In this document: piece by piece, positions 9,897 to 17,654 of the stretch
How the letters are laid out: every line of letters starts with the position of its first letter
How positions within the stretch are numbered: position 1 is the stretch's first letter
Source of the DNA: Autumnicola lenta
GTDB lineage: Bacteria; Bacteroidota; Bacteroidia; Flavobacteriales; Flavobacteriaceae
NCBI RefSeq assembly: GCF_031846515.1
Contig: NZ_JAVRHO010000006.1
Location: forward strand, 1 to 64,000
Direction: 5' to 3'
Length of the DNA: 64,000 nt
Translations under genes and position numbers: made by a program
The notes under the pieces: model-generated
What the model was told of the DNA's origin: nothing
Seen by the model: the letters and a program-made list of their open reading frames with translations, nothing else
The model's database searches: none

Positions 9897-11339
9897 CTAA
9901 CTAACTAAAGCCGGCTTGGAAACAACGGAATTTTTTGTAGGCGCTGGCTTCCCAATACTCTTTATTACAAAACCAATTTTAGTGAGTTCCTCTATATTAA
10001 GTAAATTACGACCATCAAAAAGAAATGCTGGCTTCAACATATTTTCGTATATCTTTTCCCAATTATAAGTCTTAAATTCTTCCCATTCTGTTAGTACTGC
10101 AATAGCATGCGAATCTTTGCATGCCTCGTAAGGATCATTAGTTACATTAAGATTTAACCTATTGGCTTCTTTATTTCTACTTTCCAGATAATCCAAATCC
10201 TTATAAATTTGTTCTGCCTGAACTTTTGGATCATAAACCGCTATCTCTGCCTCCTCATTTAATAAATGATCTACTACATAGATGGCTGCTGATTCCCTCG
10301 TATCATTAGTATCCTTTTTAAACGACCACCCGAGAACAGTTATTTTTTTTCCAGAAACGGTATTATAAAGAGTCCTAATAATGTTTGCCGCAAATCTTTT
10401 TTTCTGGTGATCATTCATAATAATCACCTGCTCCCAATATTCGGCTACTTGCTTTAGGCCAAAAGATTTCGCGATGTAAACGAGGTTGAGGATATCTTTT
10501 TGAAAGCAGGAGCCTCCAAAACCTACAGACGAATTTAAAAACTTTGGTCCAATCCTGGAATCCATTCCAAGGGCTTTTGCGACTTCGGTAACATCTGCCC
10601 CTGTTACTTCACAAAGTTCTGACATTGCATTTATGCTGGAAACACGTTGAGCAAGAAAAGCATTGGCAGTAAGTTTCGAGAGTTCTGAGGACCAAACATT
10701 AGTAGTCAGTATTTTTGATTTTGGTACCCACTTCTCATATATATCCGATAATGCCGAAATTGCTTCTATACCGTCTTTTGTCTCAATGTCCCCTCCTATT
10801 AGCACCCGGTCTGGATGTAATAAATCCTGAATTGCAGTTCCTTCAGCCAGAAATTCCGGATTAGACAAAATTTGATACTTCACCCCATTTCCTGTATGCT
10901 TCAGTATTTCCTTTAGAGCAGCAGCAGTTCGCACGGGAAGTGTAGATTTCTCTACTACAATTTTGTCGTTCCTGGATATGCGTGCTATTTGTCGTGCACA
11001 TAATTCTATCCATTTAAGATCTGCTGCCATTCCCTTGCCTATTCCATATGTTTTTGTGGGAGTATTAACCGATATAAATATCATTTCAGCTTTATCTATA
11101 GCAGTATCAACATCGGTAGAAAAAAATAAATTCCTACCTCTTCCTTCCTGAACTACAGCGGGCAAACCCGGTTCATAAATCGGTATTCTTTCTACATCCT
11201 CATTATTCCAGGCCGCAATACGTTCTTCATTAATATCCACAACAGTGACCTGAATATCAGGACATTTTTGGGCAATAACAGCCATTGTTGGTCCACCGAC
11301 ATAACCTGCTCCTATACAGCATATATTCTTGATTCTCAT
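9897..11339 (-). CDS. ugd: UDP-glucose 6-dehydrogenase
   Basis: Oxidises UDP-glucose to UDP-glucuronate with two NAD. The dinucleotide loop GAGYVGGPTMAV starts at residue 10, VNTPTK follows near 92, and the catalytic cysteine is in VGFGGSCFQKDI near 272-283. GWSFKKDTNDTRESAA marks the C-terminal UDP-binding domain. Length 480 and the VGGPTMAVIA version of the loop match the longer animal/plant-like subfamily rather than the 390-440-residue bacterial type. First gene of the operon in this window; its start abuts the 1.4-kb gene-free region, which should contain the operon promoter. No perfect Bacteroidetes promoter was found there by eye. Confidence 0.95.
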   Translation of the reverse strand: MRIKNICCIGAGYVGGPTMAVIAQKCPDIQVTVVDINEERIAAWNNEDVERIPIYEPGLPAVVQEGRGRNLFFSTDVDTAIDKAEMIFISVNTPTKTYGIGKGMAADLKWIELCARQIARISRNDKIVVEKSTLPVRTAAALKEILKHTGNGVKYQILSNPEFLAEGTAIQDLLHPDRVLIGGDIETKDGIEAISALSDIYEKWVPKSKILTTNVWSSELSKLTANAFLAQRVSSINAMSELCEVTGADVTEVAKALGMDSRIGPKFLNSSVGFGGSCFQKDILNLVYIAKSFGLKQVAEYWEQVIIMNDHQKKRFAANIIRTLYNTVSGKKITVLGWSFKKDTNDTRESAAIYVVDHLLNEEAEIAVYDPKVQAEQIYKDLDYLESRNKEANRLNLNVTNDPYEACKDSHAIAVLTEWEEFKTYNWEKIYENMLKPAFLFDGRNLLNIEELTKIGFVIKSIGKPAPTKNSVVSKPALVS

Positions 11340-11874
11340 GTTGTTTTATTTGATACTTATTTCTAAATTTTTTTTCGAAGACAACTTCATAAAACAATAT
11401 CTTAGATTAATCCTTTCACAAAACTTTGCTCACGGGGAGGAAATCCTAAGAAATTTATATTTACTGGTTCCTGGTTGGTGGAAAATAGGATCTCCATGGC
11501 TTCGCCGCTGTAAGTCCCATATTGGTCTTACAAGTTACAATTGCTCTGTGGGGAATATCTTAAATATAAGGACCGAAAATACAATGTGTGGGGTATAAAA
11601 AATTGATCATTTTCTTCATTACTAAGATTGTAAATTTTCCTAAGGTTCGTTCAGAAGAAATGTTAAAATTTTTTAAATATAAAAACTAGAAGAACAGATA
11701 AAATGTCATATAGCAGTAAATGTTGATATTTATTGATCAAAAACGATGATTTTATAAATATTCTATAATTTTAGAAGCTATAACACTGTTAATAAAAATA
11801 GAATAGCAATGTGTTAAAATCAAAAAATTACGCCCAATATGAAGATTTTTGCTTTGAAAACTTAATCCGTAAGA

Positions 11875-11895
11875 ATACCTTTCGATGAAAGGTAT
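11875..11895 (+). terminator. Terminator-like hairpin in the gene-free region
   Basis: ATACCTTTC and GAAAGGTAT pair perfectly over nine bases around a GAT loop, followed by TATTTTT. The stem is AT-rich, so it would be a weak terminator on the plus strand. No plus-strand gene precedes it. It may instead be a protein-binding dyad upstream of the polysaccharide operon. Confidence 0.35.
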
Positions 11896-12213
11896 ATTTT
11901 TAACTATGAGATACTTACAAAAAATTTACAATTATTCTTAAAAATGCAAATTCCTTCAGAAGCGTAGCTAAAAGAGAACAGTTTTCTTTATTTTATTTTT
12001 GAGAATTTCAGTTGGGGCAGAGGTTTTTTATGAAGTAGGAAACCATTCCAAAAGTCGATTTATTTTGTATTTTCCCGAAGAGAATCTGAGACACTTCTTA
12101 CCTATATTACATCTAAGTGTGCCTCAAATCAAGCAGAAGGAAAAAGCTGTTCTGGGTAAAGCTGCAAAATTAACCACCCAAAAATTGAAACTCTCCGGAG
12201 CCCGAATAAAGAA

Positions 12214-12275
12214 CCTCGGGGCAAGCCCATGAGGTATGAATTGGAAAACTATTTTATAATTTCGAGGCAAGCCTC
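12214..12275. repeat. Two diverged palindromic repeat units
   Basis: The first unit reads CCTC-GGGGCAAGCCC-AT-GAGG and the second TTCGAGGCAAGCCTC. They share the core GGCAAGCC and can each fold on themselves with an AA loop. Spacing between the cores is about 46 bases. The pair looks like a decayed interspersed repeat or the edge of a lost element; I know of no assigned function. Confidence 0.4.
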
Positions 12276-12459
12276 AAGAATTAAATCCTGCTTGAGGGAC
12301 TAAAAGTAAGTTTAAATTTAGAATCGAAAATACTTCACAGATATTGCCCCCCAGGCAGAATAAACTTTATGCCTGGATGAATAAATCATCACACATGTCC
12401 AAATAATTTAGTATTCACTAATGGTGGAGTAGAAAAGACAGTTAATATGATGGGTGAAG

Positions 12460-12570
12460 ATGATACCAGTGAACACTAAAGATCAGAAAGAGGTCATTGG
12501 GGGCCTCTTGAAACTTTCTGAATCTTTCGAGAAGGTAAAATCATCAGCTAACATAATTGATAGAGAATAA
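12460..12570 (+). CDS. Possible 36-residue small protein
   Basis: An ATG frame inside the gene-free region encodes 36 residues beginning MIPVNTKDQKEVIGGLLKLS and ending at TAA. It is hydrophilic and mildly amphipathic, with a Gly-Gly after a charged segment, vaguely like a secreted-peptide leader. No ribosome-binding site or promoter is evident, and an overlapping frame also opens. It may be a chance frame or a gene remnant; I do not recognise it. Confidence 0.12.
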   Translation: MIPVNTKDQKEVIGGLLKLSESFEKVKSSANIIDRE

Positions 12571-12706
12571 TGAAAATAATAAAGATTTACTGTGGAGGGT
12601 GAAGTATGGTTTTACCATAGTTACATCAAAAAAACGTACTACCTATTTCTTTCCTTATGAGTCTAGATAAGAATTATGCAGTAACCATTCAGAGAATTCT
12701 TATAAG

Positions 12707-13417
12707 TTAAAAATAACAACCTCCACTCCTTCTGCGTGGACTAGCGGAGCTATCAAATAATTTAAAGCTAAGACTCAATAAAACATGGTGCAACCTGCCG
12801 TCGAAACTGGCCAGATTTACTCCATCTCTCTGGTTCACACCACCCGTTACTGTATTATCATTATCAACATCTATTGATTGATTTTCAGCAGTAGCCAAGC
12901 TTCGCGAGTAACGTAAATCAAGTTCAAAACGTCCTACCCCTGCCTTTAAACCAGCCTGAGCGGCTAAAGGTGAATTTTGCACTACTATAGGGTCTTTCGT
13001 ATTTTGTAAGGCTCCTTCTATAATATTATTATACGCCGGCCCTGCATAAACATCTATGGGACCATACACATTATAGCCAACTAATAAAGGAATAGTGAGC
13101 TGATCAACAGTATAAGAAGATGTACTGTTCACCAAAGTAAATTCTGTCTCAGCTGAAATATACAATGCCTCTGGCCTTATGAAAAACTTACCAAACCTCA
13201 TTTCAATAAAAGCACCTCCATGAAAACCAATATTGGAATCTGGAGTGAAAGTGCCAGTACTATACTGAGGAGTACCGTCAACATTAGATGACCGGCCAAT
13301 AATCTCGCCCCCCATAGCATAGTTAAGCCCACCTTTTATTCCGAAGCTGAATTCCTGAGCCTGAGAAAAAGAAAAAAAGAAAAGACAAAATAGAAGTGGT
13401 AAAAAAAACTTGTTCAT
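12707..13417 (-). CDS. Outer-membrane beta-barrel protein (porin family)
   Basis: A 236-residue secreted protein with a signal peptide ending SFSQA-QEFSFG and alternating aromatic and polar strands typical of an eight-stranded OmpW/PorT-like barrel: FSFGIKGGLNYA at the first strand, IGFHGGAFIEMRFGKFFIRPEALY, then LTIPLLVGYNVYGPIDVYAGPAY and FELDLRYSRSLA, finishing HHVLLSLSFKLF near the C-terminus. The tail SSASPRRRSGGCYF after the last strand is unusual. It stands alone between the gene-free region and rhodanese. Function beyond an outer-membrane barrel cannot be assigned. Confidence 0.8.
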   Translation of the reverse strand: MNKFFLPLLFCLFFFSFSQAQEFSFGIKGGLNYAMGGEIIGRSSNVDGTPQYSTGTFTPDSNIGFHGGAFIEMRFGKFFIRPEALYISAETEFTLVNSTSSYTVDQLTIPLLVGYNVYGPIDVYAGPAYNNIIEGALQNTKDPIVVQNSPLAAQAGLKAGVGRFELDLRYSRSLATAENQSIDVDNDNTVTGGVNQRDGVNLASFDGRLHHVLLSLSFKLFDSSASPRRRSGGCYF

Positions 13418-13625
13418 AAATATTAGGTTTATAAGATCCTGACTTGGGCCGTAAATATATCAATTATTCAAAATAATAGACAGTCTAAGTTTCTTTTTAA
13501 CGACAAAAGAAAAACTATAGTATCTGGCGATACCTTTTTTCCGATCTTCTGTCAAAATCTCTACCAAAGATGAATAAAATAAAGCCAAAAGAGACCTTCA
13601 TAGTGGGTTTGGTTAAATATCATTT

Positions 13626-13943
13626 TTACTCATCTCCCTCAACATCCCCTTCCCATTCCATAAAACCACCTTCAAGGTTATATGTATTTTGAAAACTTTT
13701 CTGATCCAGTATAGAACATGCCTGTGCACTACGCTTTCCGGAACGGCAATAGATATAGTAATTTTTGGATTTGTCGAGTTTTTCTACTTCATCTATAAAT
13801 CCCTGTCCTTTATATATATCAATTTTCTTGGCGCCGGGAATAAAACCCTCTTCTATTTCTTCCTCTGTTCTTACATCAAGAATAACTGCATCTTTGTCCT
13901 TTTGTAATTGATCTCTCCATTCTTCCTGTGAAAGCTCTTTCAT
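13626..13943 (-). CDS. Single-domain rhodanese-like protein
   Basis: A 105-residue cytosolic rhodanese domain that carries sulfane sulfur on an active-site cysteine. The domain begins ILDVRTEEE (residues 21-29), contains GFIPGAKKIDI, and has the catalytic loop YCRSGKRS with Cys66, ending in NLEGGFMEWEG. The loop CRSGKRS is of the GlpE/PspE-like type. It is transcribed away from the MarR cassette, so its promoter shares the 170-base gap that contains the MarR operator at 14089-14104. The link to the MarR regulator is an inference from position only. Confidence 0.9.
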   Translation of the reverse strand: MKELSQEEWRDQLQKDKDAVILDVRTEEEIEEGFIPGAKKIDIYKGQGFIDEVEKLDKSKNYYIYCRSGKRSAQACSILDQKSFQNTYNLEGGFMEWEGDVEGDE

Positions 13944-14085
13944 TATTTCTATGTCTTTAAAATTTCAGGTTTAAAAGTACTAAAAGCTGTAAAGATACTG
14001 AACGTTTCGTTTGACGATTTTTGTGCTTAAGAAACTTCTTTAAAATTTTAACCTTTTTTTATACGCTCATATCAAGAATGCGATA

Positions 14086-14104
14086 TATATTTGTATATAC
14101 AAAT
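14086..14104 (+). promoter_or_regulatory. marR promoter -7 box overlapped by palindromic operator
   Basis: TATATTTG (14086-14093) fits the Bacteroidetes -7 consensus TAnnTTTG. The perfect 16-bp palindrome ATTTGTATATACAAAT (14089-14104) overlaps it and ends 12 bases before the marR start. A bound MarR dimer would cover the promoter, consistent with autorepression. The 12-bp core TTGTATATACAA recurs at 14585-14596. Confidence 0.7.
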
Positions 14105-14116
14105 GTTGTTTAGACA

Positions 14117-14566
14117 ATGGATATTGAGAAAATCTTAAAAACGAATAAACCCTTACCGGAAAATAAAAAACTGGTAATAAACATGATGTTGGCTACCACC
14201 AAGGCTATTACCTTAATGGCTGATGTTTTAAAACCTTTTGGAATCTCCAATCAACAGTTTAATGTATTACGAATTTTAAGAGGACAAAACGGTAAGCCCG
14301 CAAATTTGAATACCATTCAGGAAAGAATGGTCAATAAAATGAGTAACACTACACGTTTGGTAGATAAGCTCCTCGAAAAGAACCTGGTTCACCGCTGTGT
14401 TTGTGAAGAAAATAGAAGAAAAGTTGAGATAGTGATTACAGGAGAAGGCTTAGAACTACTAAAAGAGTTAGATCCTATTGTCGAAGAAGTCGAGAACAAA
14501 TTCGTAAAAACTTTAAGTCCGGAGGATATTGAACAACTTAATATCCTGCTGGAGAAAATCAGATAA
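14117..14566 (+). CDS. MarR family transcriptional regulator
   Basis: Winged-helix dimeric regulator, 149 residues. The order is an N-terminal dimerisation helix (MMLATTKAITLMADVLKPFGIS), the helix-turn-helix QQFNVLRILRGQNG...LNTIQERM with recognition helix region NKMSNTTRLVDKL, the wing (RRCVCEENRRKVEIVIT) and a C-terminal helix. Cysteines in HRCVCEEN near the wing could sense oxidants or electrophiles, as in some MarR-type sensors; this is inference. It is followed by a nitroreductase and a YceI-like protein, and matching operators sit upstream of marR and upstream of the nitroreductase gene. Confidence 0.92.
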   Translation: MDIEKILKTNKPLPENKKLVINMMLATTKAITLMADVLKPFGISNQQFNVLRILRGQNGKPANLNTIQERMVNKMSNTTRLVDKLLEKNLVHRCVCEENRRKVEIVITGEGLELLKELDPIVEEVENKFVKTLSPEDIEQLNILLEKIR

Positions 14567-14584
14567 AAAAATTTAGTTTAACAA

Positions 14585-14596
14585 TTGTATATACAA
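14585..14596 (+). promoter_or_regulatory. Second copy of the MarR-type operator core
   Basis: TTGTATATACAA is a perfect 12-bp palindrome identical to the core of the marR operator, placed five bases before the nitroreductase ATG. Exact duplication of a 12-mer 500 bases apart beside a MarR gene is strong evidence for a shared binding site. Repressor bound here would block transcription or initiation for the nitroreductase. Confidence 0.7.
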
Positions 14597-14601
14597 CAGT
14601 T

Positions 14602-15234
14602 ATGAGTACTTACATAGAAGATTTAAAATGGCGCTACGCCACAAAAAAGTTTGACAGTACAAAGAAAATCAGTTCCACAGATCTGGATAAAATCCTTAAG
14701 AGCATTCAGCTTTCAGCTTCTTCCTACGGGATGCAACCTTATAAAATATTGGTAATTGAAGATCAGGAAATAAAAGAAAAACTGAAGCCGGCAGCCTGGG
14801 GACAACCTCAGATCACCGATTCCTCACATCTGGTCGTTTTTGCCAATTACCGGACTATAGACGAGGATTATGTGGACTCCTATATCGAAAATATTAGTGC
14901 AGTACGGAACATTGCTGTAGATAAACTCACTGGCTTAAGAGATAAACTTATAGATAGTATTGTTACGCTTCCGACTGAAGATCAACATGTATGGGCTCAA
15001 AAGCAGGCTTATCTCGCCATGGGCAACCTCCTTTCAGCAGCAGCCAGTTTCCGAATCGATACCTGTCCTATGGAAGGATTTGATGCTGCTAAATTTGATG
15101 AAGTCCTTGGACTTCAGGAAAAAGGCTTGACCACAGCTGTTATAGCAACATTAGGCTATCGCAGTAAAGAAGATCCGGCTCAGGATGCCAAAAAAGTTCG
15201 GAAAAGAAAAGAACAACTTTTCGAATTCATTTAA
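14602..15234 (+). CDS. NAD(P)H-dependent nitroreductase-family oxidoreductase
   Basis: FMN-dependent dimeric oxidoreductase of the NfsB-like family, 210 residues. Visible elements are the N-terminal RYATKKFD, SASSYGMQPYKILVI (FMN-binding SS-GxQP), WAQKQAYLAMGNLLSAAASFRIDTCPMEGFD with the Ala/Gly-rich flavin and substrate region, and the C-terminal ATLGYRSKEDPA. It probably reduces quinones or nitro-aromatics using NAD(P)H. Placement between the MarR regulator and YceI, with a MarR-type operator just upstream, suggests an inducible detoxification role. The true substrate is not predictable. Confidence 0.92.
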   Translation: MSTYIEDLKWRYATKKFDSTKKISSTDLDKILKSIQLSASSYGMQPYKILVIEDQEIKEKLKPAAWGQPQITDSSHLVVFANYRTIDEDYVDSYIENISAVRNIAVDKLTGLRDKLIDSIVTLPTEDQHVWAQKQAYLAMGNLLSAAASFRIDTCPMEGFDAAKFDEVLGLQEKGLTTAVIATLGYRSKEDPAQDAKKVRKRKEQLFEFI

Positions 15235-15319
15235 ATAAAAAATTGTCTGAAAAAAAGAATTGGCTGGAAGCCACGACTGGTACTAAAAAACTCAATAATT
15301 ATTATTCAAATTTTATACT

Positions 15320-15820
15320 ATGAAAAAGGAAATTAAAACTCAGGAAAGTAATGTAATCTGGAAAGGTAAAAAATTAGCAGGTTCTCACTCAGGAACTATA
15401 AATCTTAAAGAAGGATATTTCAACATCGAAAATAACGAGCCTACAGGAGGCGAATTTATTATGGACATGACTTCTATAAAAGTAACCGACCTCTCCGGAA
15501 AAAACAAACAACAACTGGAAGATCATCTGAAGAATGAAGACTTTTTTGGCGTAGACAAGTATCCTACGGCAAAACTGGTAGTACGAAATGTTGTAAAACA
15601 AGAAGATGGAACCTATGGCGTATCGGGTGACCTTTCTATAAAAGAAAAAACCAATCCTATAACATTCGAACAAAAATTAAACGAAGATTCAGCATCAGCA
15701 AAAGTCGTTATTGACAGATCCAAATTCAACGTGCGTTATGGCTCGGGAAGTTTCTTTTCTAATCTAGGAGATAACACTATCCACGACAATTTTGAATTGG
15801 ATGTAAATCTAAAGTTCTAA
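15320..15820 (+). CDS. YceI family protein, cytosolic form
   Basis: A 166-residue lipocalin-like YceI domain that in relatives binds isoprenoid or other amphipathic molecules. The family pattern is visible: NVIWKGKKLAGSHSGTINLKEG, DMTSIKVTDLSGK, LEDHLKNEDFFGVDKYPTAKL, and DRSKFNVRYGSGSFF. It lacks a signal peptide, unlike the periplasmic YceI of Proteobacteria, so the protein should stay in the cytosol. The position downstream of the nitroreductase suggests co-expression. A strong terminator follows. Confidence 0.9.
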   Translation: MKKEIKTQESNVIWKGKKLAGSHSGTINLKEGYFNIENNEPTGGEFIMDMTSIKVTDLSGKNKQQLEDHLKNEDFFGVDKYPTAKLVVRNVVKQEDGTYGVSGDLSIKEKTNPITFEQKLNEDSASAKVVIDRSKFNVRYGSGSFFSNLGDNTIHDNFELDVNLKF

Positions 15821-15835
15821 CAACAGAATATTTTT

Positions 15836-15871
15836 AAACCGCGCAAACCCAAATTGCGCGGTTTCTTTTTT
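15836..15871 (+). terminator. Intrinsic terminator after yceI-like gene
   Basis: AAACCGCGCAA and TTGCGCGGTTT form an 11-bp GC-rich stem around a 7-base loop, followed by CTTTTTT. It separates the MarR cassette from the trp operon promoter 26 bases further on. Confidence 0.9.
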
Positions 15872-15896
15872 CTGAAAAAGTAAAAAGAGAAAAATC

Positions 15897-15927
15897 TTTG
15901 TCAATTAAAATTTCATCTCTATATTTG
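15897..15927 (+). promoter_or_regulatory. trp operon promoter (Bacteroidetes type)
   Basis: TTTG at 15897-15900, exactly 19 bases, then TATATTTG at 15920-15927, a perfect match to the TTTG/TAnnTTTG consensus. By analogy transcription should begin about four to seven bases after the last G, at or just before the leader-peptide ATG at 15933. Confidence 0.8.
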
Positions 15928-15932
15928 AGGCA

Positions 15933-15989
15933 ATGAAAACTTTTACAGTACATACTTGGTGGTGGAGCAACTTACGTCAAACGTCGTGA
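15933..15989 (+). CDS. trpL: trp leader peptide
   Basis: An 18-residue frame, MKTFTVHTWWWSNLRQTS, between the trp promoter and a strong terminator upstream of trpE. Residues 9-11 are three consecutive tryptophans, encoded TGG TGG TGG at 15957-15965, the hallmark of an attenuation leader. The stop codon TGA (15987-15989) is part of the sequence complementary to the terminator region, so ribosome position decides folding. Too short for gene callers. No Shine-Dalgarno sequence is present, and the start lies almost at the predicted transcript end, so translation may be leaderless. Confidence 0.88.
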   Translation: MKTFTVHTWWWSNLRQTS

Positions 15990-16050
15990 AGTAACATTGC
16001 TATAGTATAAAACATATACAAAAGGCTTGTCTCACGACAAGCCTTTTTTT
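15983..16050 (+). promoter_or_regulatory. trp transcription attenuator (antiterminator and terminator)
   Basis: Terminator: AAAAGGCTTGTC (16020-16031), loop TCAC, GACAAGCCTTTT (16036-16047), then T to 16050. Competing pairing: GTCGTGA (15983-15989, end of the leader frame) is the exact complement of TCACGAC (16032-16038, loop plus start of the 3' arm). A ribosome stalled at the Trp codons leaves GTCGTGA free to disrupt the terminator; a ribosome reaching the stop codon covers it and lets the terminator form. Low tryptophan would therefore raise trpEGDCFBA expression. Confidence 0.85.
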
Positions 16051-16151
16051 GTTTCTTTTCTTCCTTTGTCAATATTAGTTCTTGATTTAGTGCAGGAAAA
16101 AAATAACTAACATAAAATTTACCGGATTTCCGGAAATGCAAATATTTATAG

Positions 16152-17546
16152 ATGTACCAGCTAACTACAACCCATACAAAACTACTTGCCGATACGATCA
16201 CACCTGTGAGTGTATATTTAAAGGTGCGGGATAAATATCCAAACAGCCTTCTCCTGGAAAGTAGCGATTACCACGCCAGCGACAACAGCTTTTCATATAT
16301 CTGCTGTAATCCAATAGCTTCTATTAAGATCCAAAATGAAAAAATTTTTGAAAGTTTTCCGGATGGCACCCAGAAAACGACAAATATCGATCAGGACGTA
16401 AATGTCCCGCAAAAAATTCAGCAATTTTCGCAACAGTTTAAAGCTGAAAATTCAGGATTTAAATTTATCAATAATGGGCTTTTTGGTTACATCGCCTATG
16501 ACGGAGTAAGATATTTTGAAGACCTGGAAATCACTAAAAAGAAAGGAGATCTCGGATTGCCGGACATGTACTATGCGGTATACCAAAATATAATTGCCAT
16601 TAACCACTTCAATAACGAAGCTTATATTTTTGACCATACCTATAATACAGAAAGTAAAATTGAAGAAATAAAGCAGCTTATTAAAGTTCGTAATTTTGCT
16701 ACCTATAATTTTACGCGTCAGCAGGAGCCTGTCTCTAATTTAACCGACGAAGAGTTTATAGAAAATGTGAAGTTGGGCAAAAAGCACTGTTATCGTGGAG
16801 ATGTTTTTCAAATTGTGCTTTCCCGCCGCTTTTCCCAGGCATTTAAGGGAGACGAGTTCAATGTTTACAGAGCACTTCGCAGTGTGAATCCTTCTCCATA
16901 TTTGTTTTATTTTGATTATGGCGATTTTAAAATCTTCGGAAGTTCTCCCGAAGCGCAGCTTGTGGTAAAAGATGGCCAGGCAGAAATTCACCCGATTGCC
17001 GGAACATTTAAACGCACCGGAAATGATGAACAGGACGCCGAACTGGCAAAAAAGCTCGCTGCAGACGAGAAGGAAAATGCAGAACATGTAATGCTTGTGG
17101 ACCTTGCGAGGAATGACCTCAGCAGGCACGGCAGCAATGTAAAAGTTGAAAATTACCGTCAGATCCAGTTTTTTTCTCATGTCATTCACCTGGTAAGCAA
17201 AGTCACCGGCACAAAACATAAAAATACACCAACCATGCAGGTCGTGGCAGATACTTTTCCCGCCGGCACCCTTAGTGGCGCTCCCAAACACAGCGCGATG
17301 AAACTTATCGAGAAGTACGAAAATGTGAATCGTGATGCCTATGGCGGCGCAATTGGATTTATGGATTTCGACGGCAATTTTAACCACGCCATTATCATTC
17401 GCTCCTTTGTGAGCAAAAATCATCAATTACATTACCAGGCCGGCGCCGGGGTGGTTTCAGAATCTGTAGAAGAAAACGAATTACAGGAAGTTTATAATAA
17501 ATTAGGAGCATTAACCAAAGCACTGGAAATAGCAGAAGATATTTAA
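16152..17546 (+). CDS. trpE: Anthranilate synthase component I
   Basis: Chorismate-utilising large subunit that makes anthranilate with ammonia from TrpG. Motifs of the chorismate-binding domain are clear: CYRGDVFQIVLSRRF, NPSPYLFYF, SSPEAQLVV, HPIAGTFKRTG, LVDLARNDLSRH, TFPAGTLSGAPKHSAMKLI and GGAIGFMDFDG. The N-terminal domain carries LLESSDYHASDNSFSYIC, the LLES...S feedback tryptophan site. Length 464 is normal. First structural gene of the operon, about 100 bases after the attenuator. The pabB alternative is unlikely given the trp context and the LLES motif. Confidence 0.97.
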   Translation: MYQLTTTHTKLLADTITPVSVYLKVRDKYPNSLLLESSDYHASDNSFSYICCNPIASIKIQNEKIFESFPDGTQKTTNIDQDVNVPQKIQQFSQQFKAENSGFKFINNGLFGYIAYDGVRYFEDLEITKKKGDLGLPDMYYAVYQNIIAINHFNNEAYIFDHTYNTESKIEEIKQLIKVRNFATYNFTRQQEPVSNLTDEEFIENVKLGKKHCYRGDVFQIVLSRRFSQAFKGDEFNVYRALRSVNPSPYLFYFDYGDFKIFGSSPEAQLVVKDGQAEIHPIAGTFKRTGNDEQDAELAKKLAADEKENAEHVMLVDLARNDLSRHGSNVKVENYRQIQFFSHVIHLVSKVTGTKHKNTPTMQVVADTFPAGTLSGAPKHSAMKLIEKYENVNRDAYGGAIGFMDFDGNFNHAIIIRSFVSKNHQLHYQAGAGVVSESVEENELQEVYNKLGALTKALEIAEDI

Positions 17547-17549
17547 TTT

Positions 17550-17639
17550 GGGCGTTACCCTGCGGGTCGGGCTTTCGGCAGTCGCTTTTTTAAAGTAAAA
17601 ACTTTAAAAAGAGCTTCACAAAGCCTCAATCCCTAACGC
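17550..17639. repeat. 90-bp cruciform interspersed repeat between trpE and trpG
   Basis: The element begins GGGCGTTACCCTGCGGGTCG and ends CCTCAATCCCTAACGC, so GCGTTA and TAACGC close it as terminal inverted repeats. Its centre is a perfect 10-bp stem, TTTTTAAAGT/ACTTTAAAAA with an AAAA loop (17587-17610). From memory, elements with these ends are scattered through intergenic DNA of many Flavobacteria. It lies wholly within the 108-base trpE-trpG gap and breaks no gene. Confidence 0.65.
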
Positions 17640-17654
17640 AAAAGAATAAACAAA

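Larger units (their letters stand above)
11340..12706. other. 1.37-kb region without a convincing gene, rich in dyads
   Basis: Upstream region of the exopolysaccharide operon. No reading frame here resembles a protein family. It holds a 9-bp hairpin with 3-base loop followed by a T-run (11875-11895); two diverged copies of a palindromic unit centred on GGCAAGCC (12214-12234 and 12263-12275, the latter containing the perfect GAGGCAAGCCTC); a further dyad CCTCAAG/CTTGAGG (12272-12297); and a hairpin CCAGGCA/TGCCTGG with inner ATAAA/TTTAT (12351-12376). These look like eroded repeat or element DNA rather than one gene. A long regulatory leader for the operon is possible. Confidence 0.6.

Noticed and set aside
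11329..11598. 89-codon plus-strand frame at the start of the gene-free region
   Set aside because: It begins inside ugd on the other strand, has no family resemblance, and its composition looks random.
11999..12232. 77-codon frame with an ATG-less start in the gene-free region
   Set aside because: Starts from TTG, ends in the palindromic repeat, no recognisable motif or ribosome-binding site.
16740..17426. 228-codon minus-strand frame inside trpE
   Set aside because: A shadow of trpE codon usage; trpE carries all family motifs on the plus strand.
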